Source of the DNA: Torreya grandis
Lineage: Eukaryota > Streptophyta > Pinopsida > Cupressales > Taxaceae
Reading direction: 5' to 3'
DNA: 64,000 nucleotides
Assembly (NCBI GenBank): GCA_037957365.1
Contig: JARHVA010002426.1
Location: 1,692,001-1,756,000 of the forward strand
Shown: positions 58,030 through 64,000 of the stretch, one piece after another
Layout: every line of letters begins with the position of its first letter
Position numbering within the stretch: the first letter of the stretch is position 1
The notes under the pieces: generated by a model
Seen by the model: the letters and a program-made list of their open reading frames with translations, nothing else
What the model was told of the DNA's origin: nothing
Database searches by the model: none
Position numbers and translations under genes: made by a program

Positions 58030-59150
58030 CCCTTTTTGATTTTCTCCATATTAGTTATGTGTTGATTTTCTTTGAGGATGAGGTCTCTAGTGTTGAACTC
58101 TCACTCTTTAAAATATTTGTTATATGTGTGCTTAATTCAGTCTTGAAAGACACACAGATGATTAAGTGTGGCAAGGTGATGTTCATCAAGAAGTTCAAGA
58201 TGTGCAAGGTATTCTAGATGATATTCATTTTTAGAGAGGATCTCATGCAATGACATATGAAGAGATAGACTTTGGACTTTGAGGGAAAATTTTTCCTTAG
58301 CTCTAAAAATGAGAGAAAAAGGAGTAACACCTATAGAGGTTTGGATGCTAGTGCGATAGGCCCATAGAGTGAATGGGATGTGAAGGTGTTAATCCCATCT
58401 TGAAGCACTTACTACCTTAGTGAGCATTTTTTTGATGGCTTTATTTTAAGCTTCTGCATGTCTATTGGCTTGTGGATGATAAGGTGATGAGAAGCTTAAG
58501 TTAATTTTAAAAGCATCACAAAGTTCTTAAACTTTTTTATTTTTAAAGGACTTATTGTTATCAGTGATGATTTTATGGGGAACACCAAAGTGACAAATGA
58601 TATGGTGGTTGATGAAATCAATAATTTTTTTAGCTTTGGTGGATATAAGGGGGATGACCTCTACCCATTTGGCAAAATATTCAATGGTGGTAATGATATA
58701 TTGATGTCATTGTGAAGAATAGGGGTTGATTTATCCAATAAGTTTGAGACCCCATTGTGAAAATGGAAAAAAATTGGTGGATAATTGAAGTCCATGAGGA
58801 GATGTATGATGTATATTAGTGTGTTGTTGACAGTCGACACACTCTTTTACATAGTCACAATAGTCCTTATTAAGGGTGGGCCAATAGTAACCAAGGTGAA
58901 GGATACACTTGGTAACAATGAGGCCACTAATATGTCCCCCATAGATGCCATCATGTACTTCCTTAATGGCATGAGAAGCCTCATAACTATAGAGACAATA
59001 GAAAAGGGTGCCATCAAAGCCTCATTTATAAAGGATTCCCCCAAGAATGGTGCAATGGGAGGTACCTTGAATAAAGGATCTTCAAGAATTTTTTGAAAGG
59101 TCAGGAGGAAGAACACCAAGGTTAAGGTAATTGAAATTTTGATCATACCA
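58030..59150 (-). pseudogene. Tat-type element, copy B: integrase
   Basis: The minus strand contains WVEVIPLISTKAKKIIDFIN, HIICHFGVPHKIITDN and SSPYHPQAN (about 58490-58700) and the zinc-domain region with a CVDCQQ-like motif (about 58830-59100). Broken by stops, and collinear with copy A. Confidence 0.84.
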
Positions 59151-59269
59151 AATGTTGAAAAGATATGTTTCCATATTAAAAATGGTGGGAAGGTCTAAAC
59201 TATGTTTCCAAATAGTTTAGATTATATGGGCTCGAATAGAATTTGGGAAGTGAGAGATGCTATGATGTT

Positions 59270-59760
59270 TACAAATTTGTTAGTTGATCAAGGAATTGAT
59301 TGGATGGTGTAGTGATCAAATGATGCCAAGAGTACATCTACAAGTTATTTTTACATCAAGAGGACATCATTTTTACATTGATAAGACTTGTTGACCTAGT
59401 TAATGACTAACTAAGAGTCTCAAAATATATTTATTTTTTTTTATCCCCAAAGCTAAGGTGACTTGGAGACCTATAAGTAGGGCTTCATATTTGACTATGT
59501 TATTGGTACATTCAAATTCAAGTTTAAAGGAAAGAGGAAGAGGTTCTCCATTAAGAGGAATTAGGATTACTTTAGCACCCCCACCATTTTGGCACTTGGA
59601 GCCCTCAAAAAAGATAGTCATTTTATTAGAGGATTCCTCTTGGGAAAGAGTTGTAATGGATTCATCAAGAAAGGTAAGAGGTATCAGTTGACTATCAAGT
59701 AGAGGAGATTTGACTAATTGGTCAGTGATGACCTATCCTTTAATGGACTTTTATGGTAAG
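59270..59760 (-). pseudogene. Tat-type element, copy B: second RNase H
   Basis: 59400-59621 is open: MTIFFEGSKCQNGGGAKVIL, GEPLPLSFKLEFECTNNIVK, YEALLIGLQVTLALG. The first catalytic residue is again Glu (codon 59604-59606), as in copy A. The Glu of AEYE sits in VKYE here. Confidence 0.85.
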
Positions 59761-59769
59761 AAATCAAGA

Positions 59770-61040
59770 TCTAACTTAGCTAATAGCATGAGCCACTTTG
59801 CCATATGTTGGTTTTGATATGGCTTAGAGTACATATACTTGAGTGGGTCAGTGTTAGTGATGACATAGGTTTTGTGATTAAGAAGATAATTGTGGAGTAT
59901 AGAGGCCATGAAGACCAAAGCAAGGCAAAGTTTTTTAGGATGGGTATATCATGTTTCATATTTGATAAGCATGTAGATAATGTAATAGATGGCTTATTCC
60001 TTGTTCTTCTCATCTCTATGAGCTAGCATTACCCTTAAGGAGAAGTCATTGGTGGATATGTAGAGGTAGAAGGGTTGATTATCTTTAGGAGGGGTGAGGA
60101 TAGGTGGAGAGAGAAGGTATTCCTTGATTGATTCAAAGGCTCATTGAGATTATTTGGCCCATTTAAAGGAAGTATATTTATTTAGGAGATGGTGGAATCA
60201 TTGACATCAATCTGATAATTGAGAAATAAAGTGGTGGATAGATTGAAGTTTGCCTTGGAGGCTACAAATTTGTTTTAGGTTGGTAGGAGGAGGTATTTCT
60301 AAGATGTCTCTAACCTTGGTAGGATCTATCTCTATTATATGAAGGGAAATGATAAATCCAAGAAGTTTTCCTGATAATACCCCAAAGATACTTCTTGGGA
60401 TTGAGTTAGACATTGTAATGGATCAATTATTTGAATATGATGGTGAGAATAGCTAGATGGTCCTTGTGGTGTTTGGATTTCCCAAGGAGATCATCCACAT
60501 AATCCTCTACTATTTTATGAATGGGGTTGTGAAGGATATAGGTCATGGATCACTAATAGGTGGCTCCTACATTATTTAATCAAAGGGCATGAATCTGTAG
60601 CAGAAAGTTCCCCATGGGGTGATAAAGGAAGTTTTATGTTGATCTTTAGAAGAAATCAAGATCTGATTATATCCTTAGAAACCATCCATGAGTGATAACA
60701 TTTCATGACTGGCTATAAGATCAATAAATTAGTCAATGTTGGGTAGAGGAAAGTCATCCTTAGGGTAGTTGAGGTTGAGGTCTCAAAATTCAATGTAGAG
60801 GTGAAGTCCCCCTATGGGTTTGGTGATGGGAATAATGTTAGAGACCCATTATGGATAGTCAATTGGCTAAATGAAGTTGATAAACAAGATGCATTAGAGT
60901 TCTTATTTGATGAGAAGATCTATGCAGGGATGCATCTTATGAAGTTTTTTATGCACTGGCTTGACCTCAGGACGAGTGACAATGTTATGGAAAGTGATAG
61001 TGGGATCAATTCTAGGCATGTCCTAATATGACCAAGCAAA
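59770..61040 (-). pseudogene. Tat-type element, copy B: RNase H and RT, interrupted at the right by G4
   Basis: YVDD at 60490-60501. 60207-60413 holds GVLSGKLLGFIISLHIIEID and DILEIPPPTNLKQI. Homology to copy A (to 34127) continues exactly to gcaaa at 61036-61040, where the LTR of G4 starts. Confidence 0.87.
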
Positions 61041-61390
61041 TGTGTAATGAAATTACTTACATGTTCATATAGAATGATTTTATATCACACATAATAATAA
61101 AATATGAGATATCACGTAATAATAATGGACAATAGATTAGAATACTAGATAATATATCAAAGCCACTTTGAGGGGAAAACCTCCACAACAATACACTAAG
61201 AGTAAAATATTTAACATGATGATCAAATACTAACCACTACCTCCTATATAAAGTCTACTTAGCCATGGTTATTCCATAGGCCAACCTAACTAAGAACATA
61301 GAGAAATGTAACAAGAATATAAAAGAGGTGTGTAAGCCAAAAGTTGGCCACACATATCCCAAGACATACTAAAGGTTAAGGGTGTAGTAT
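61041..61390 (-). repeat. G4 3' LTR (about 350 bp)
   Basis: Begins tgtgtaatgaaattac on the plus strand (CA end on the element strand). The right border is set by the PPT. The expected TG at the element-side start is not clear (mutated), so that border is approximate. Confidence 0.65.
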
Positions 61391-61404
61391 GCCCCTCCCC
61401 TTTA
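61391..61404 (-). promoter_or_regulatory. G4 polypurine tract
   Basis: The minus strand reads aaaggggaggggc directly before the LTR, as typical for chromoviruses, just after the end of the integrase-chromodomain frame. Confidence 0.8.
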
Positions 61405-62560
61405 GAACAACATTGTCCTCAACATTGAGTCAAATTTGGATGTTGTTGTACAAAATATTCCTCCTCCCAAGTAACATCTTAGAAGGATAGATTCTTTCAT
61501 TTGATTAGGTACTCCTTAATCTCTCAAATCTGTAATTACTTAATATGTATTTGAAGGAACACCTTAGGATCAAGAAAAACTCTTCCTTACTCATCCAATT
61601 TTGGTAACTCAATTTGGATAGTTACTTTATGTCCAATGACTTTCTTCATGCATGATACATGAAATACTAGATGTATGTGAGTGGAGGAAGGAAACTCTAA
61701 CTTGTAGGCCACACTACTAATTTTTTTCAAGATCTGATAAGGCCCATAATACTTAGGAGACATCTTGTTATCATTTTTCTATTACTTTAAGGACTTCTAC
61801 TTATATGGATGTAAGCGAACAAAAATCCAATCACTAATGTCAAAGTGCCTATCACTCCTATGTTGATATTCATGTTGTTTCATGTGATTTTGGGCCGTGG
61901 CTAAATTTTCACACAAATTGGCAAGGACCTCCTATTGATGGTGAATATGTTCTTTAACTACATGAACCTTAGGATGGACCTTCAAGGTTGAAGTGATAGA
62001 TGGTGGGTGGTATCCATATAGTGCCAGCAAAGGATAAATTTTGGAAGAACTATGAATAGAAGTACTATACCACCATTCAATAAGTGGAAACCAATGAACC
62101 CATTTATCCTATTTATTAGAAACATAATAATAGAGATATCCTTTTAGACATTTGTTGACTACCTCAGTTTGTCCATTAGATTGAGGATGATAGGATGAAC
62201 TATGAGCTAACTAGGTGCCCAAACATGCAAATAACTCAGTCCAAAAATTACTAATGAAGATGGGATCTTGATCATTGACAATGATCTTAGGGGTACCATG
62301 TAATTTTTGAACTGTATTCAAAAAAATAGAAGCTATTGTACTAGTAATAAATGGTTGTGATAAAGAATATAAATGAACATACTAAAATGATCTAACATAA
62401 TCATTATAACATTTTAACCATCAAATCTCATTATTTGATTGGGATGGATAAAGGCTAAAAATACCTAGGGTTTTGATGGTTTCTCTTTTATTTTGTTGAT
62501 AGATCATACATTCAACCACATATTTCTAGACATCTCCCTTGAGTCCTTCCCAAAAAAAAT
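61405..62560 (-). pseudogene. G4 integrase core to chromodomain remnant
   Basis: IN pieces are legible on the minus strand: SYHPQSNGQTEVVNKCLKGY (about 62180), ALYGYHPPSIT (about 62010), KNDNKMSPKYYGPYQILKKI (about 61740). They end in a chromodomain, EIKEYLIK, stop, KNLSF, stop, DVTWEEEYFVQQHPNLTQC (about 61440-61580). The chromodomain recognises chromatin marks during integration. Many stops are present. Confidence 0.85.
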
Positions 62561-63290
62561 CCTACTTGATTCTATGATAAGTTTTCAAAAATCTTGAATG
62601 ACCCCCAATTGGAGTTGCATGAAGTTCCTGAAGGATTTTTTTTTAAGAAGAGAATTCTTATATAGGTATAATCTATCTTTATACCATAATGCATCACCCT
62701 TCCATGTGAATTTTTCAAATCCACCCAAACCTTGTTGAAGATTCTAAATCAAATCATGGGTAGCACTATCCTTGTCTCATTCTGATTATGCTTCCTCTAG
62801 CCAATCTACCTACAGAATGGTTATAACATATAGCAAGGCCTCAACTAAGTCATCCTTCGTAGATAGTGAATCTAAAATACATTATACTTGTTTTTCTTGT
62901 AAACTATTTCAAAATCATATCCTAACATCTTAGTTACCCATTTATGTTTTCTCTATATAATAACCTTTATTTCAAAAAATATTTGAGATTGTCATGATTA
63001 GTCTTTACTTGAAAGTGACGACCCATTAAATAAGGCCTCCATTATTTGAGTACATGCAAAATGGCCATCATTTCCTTCTCATAAATGGGTTTGTGCTAAT
63101 TTTTACCCTTCAATTAATGACTTTCAAATGCAAATGGTTTGCCTTCTTGTATGATTACAACACCCATACCATACCTAGATGCATCACATTCAACCACAAA
63201 AATCTTGGAAAAATTAGGAGTAGATAACACTGGAGTGGTGCACATCGCTAATTTTAATTGTTCAAATGCCATGGTAGCTATATCAGTCCA
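62561..63290 (-). pseudogene. G4 RNase H tail and integrase zinc-domain region
   Basis: The minus strand gives VECDASRYGMGVVIIQEGKP (near 63180, RNase H Asp), YEKEMMAILHVLK and YLMGRHFQVKTNHDNLKYFL. It then degrades toward the IN zinc domain, whose ligands are not legible. Confidence 0.78.
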
Positions 63291-63959
63291 CTAAAAGGAG
63301 TCTTTCTTCAACAAAGATGTGAGTGGAGCTGTAATGCTACCATAATTTTTGACAAACCTGTGATAGTAACCAGTTAGCCCTAGAAATCCCCTTAGTTGCT
63401 TGAGTGTCTTAGGAATCGACCAGTCCACCATTGCTTGGATTTTTTTAGGATCCACTTTTACTCCTATATGTGAAACCAGATGACCCAAATACTCAACCTC
63501 AAAATCTCCAAAAGTACATTTTGAAGGTTTGGCATACAACTGATGTTGTTCCAAAATTGAGAGTATATGTTTCACATGGTGTAAATGGTCTTCTTAATTT
63601 TTACTATAAATGAGGATATCATCAAAAAATATCAGAATAAATTTCCTCAAAACTAGCCTAAAAATACTATTCATCAAGCTCAGAAAGGTAGATGGTGCAT
63701 TTTTTAGCCCAAAAGGCATAACTAAAAACTTATAATGGCCCTCATGAGTCCTAAAAGCAGTTTTGGGTATGTCTTCATCATGGATCTGGATTTGATGATA
63801 CCCAAAATGTAGATCTAACTTGGTAAAATAAAGAGCACCATTTAATTCATCTAACAAATGATTAATGACAAGAATAGGAAACTTATATTTGATAGTGTAC
63901 TTGTTGAGTTCCCTATAGTCAGGACACATCTTCCAAGTGTCATCTTTCTTTTGCACCAT
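63291..63959 (-). pseudogene. G4 reverse transcriptase
   Basis: 63594-63959: [60 protein letters not shown] and the active site [11 protein letters not shown] (63618-63629; usually FVDD). After one stop, 63291-63575 gives the thumb and connection (PSKCTFGDFEVEYLGHLVS, KTLKQLRGFLGLTGYYHRFV). The best preserved gypsy RT in the window. Confidence 0.93.
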
Positions 63960-64000
63960 GACAATTGGGGAAGAATATTCACTTTGGCTATGGTGAATGA

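Larger units (their letters stand above)
61041..64000 (-). mobile_element. Ty3/gypsy chromovirus G4 (Tekay/Del-like), partial, running off the window
   Basis: The left LTR is at 61041 to about 61390, followed by a PPT and a minus-strand pol containing chromodomain, IN, RNase H and RT in the order expected. The right half (PR, Gag, 5' LTR) lies outside the window. It interrupts Tat copy B, and copy A gives the uninterrupted site. Confidence 0.88.

Noticed and set aside
57987..58217. Plus-strand frame of 76 codons
   Set aside because: It lies on the opposite strand of the Tat integrase C-terminal remnant and has no similarity to a known domain.

Overview
This 64 kb window looks like repeat-dominated nuclear DNA of a seed plant. 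It is AT-rich, and every recognisable coding remnant belongs to a plant transposable element: an L1-type LINE with DUF4283, zf-RVT and RNase H domains, Ty1/copia elements with initiator-tRNA-Met primer sites, Ty3/gypsy chromoviruses, a Tat-type Ty3/gypsy element with a second RNase H, and plant mobile domain (PMD) remnants. I see no intact host gene, rRNA, true tRNA gene or CRISPR. The age and density of the decayed copies would suit a large, slowly purged genome such as a gymnosperm, but that is a guess.

Layout. 1-0.7 kb: decayed reading frame with repeated CCHC zinc-knuckle modules. 0.7-3.2 kb and 8.5-9.6 kb: AT-rich non-coding DNA. A 5'-truncated LINE (3242-8520) is inserted here with a perfect 22-bp target duplication. 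9.6-11.94 kb: minus-strand decayed acidic, coiled-coil-like coding remnant of unknown identity. 11.95-24.55 kb: copia copy A (plus), split by a complete chromovirus G1 (minus, 12152-19208) with two LTRs, a 5-bp target duplication, PBS, PPT, gag-pol and a chromodomain-like C terminus. 24.56-27.4 kb: minus-strand gypsy remnant G2. 27.4-28.7 kb: plus-strand PMD and coiled-coil remnant. 31.1-39.6 kb: minus-strand Tat-type gag-pol. 39.6-43.2 kb: non-coding, with a minisatellite and an imperfect long tandem repeat. 43.2-49.3 kb: copia copy B (plus) with TSDs. 49.3-51.3 kb: second copies of the G2 flank and PMD. 51.37-55.84 kb: copia element C (plus) inside the second copy, flanked by a perfect 69-bp direct repeat. 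55.9-61.04 kb: second copy of the Tat 3' half. 61.04 kb to the end: chromovirus G4 (minus), running off the window.

The main architectural result is that copia A + G2 + PMD + Tat 3' half (about 11.9-34.1 kb) and copia B + G2 + PMD + Tat 3' half (about 43.2-61.04 kb) are two direct copies of one composite block. Even the copia insertion site and its TSD sequence are shared at the right edge. Each copy serves as the empty site for insertions in the other: G1 exists only in A, while copia C and G4 exist only in B. This gives a relative order of events.

All gag-pol frames carry stops or frameshifts, so nothing here is likely to be an autonomous element. Many stops look like CAG, CAA, CGA or TGG codons changed to stops, consistent with deamination of methylated cytosines. 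Coordinates of domain remnants without an intact frame are approximate.
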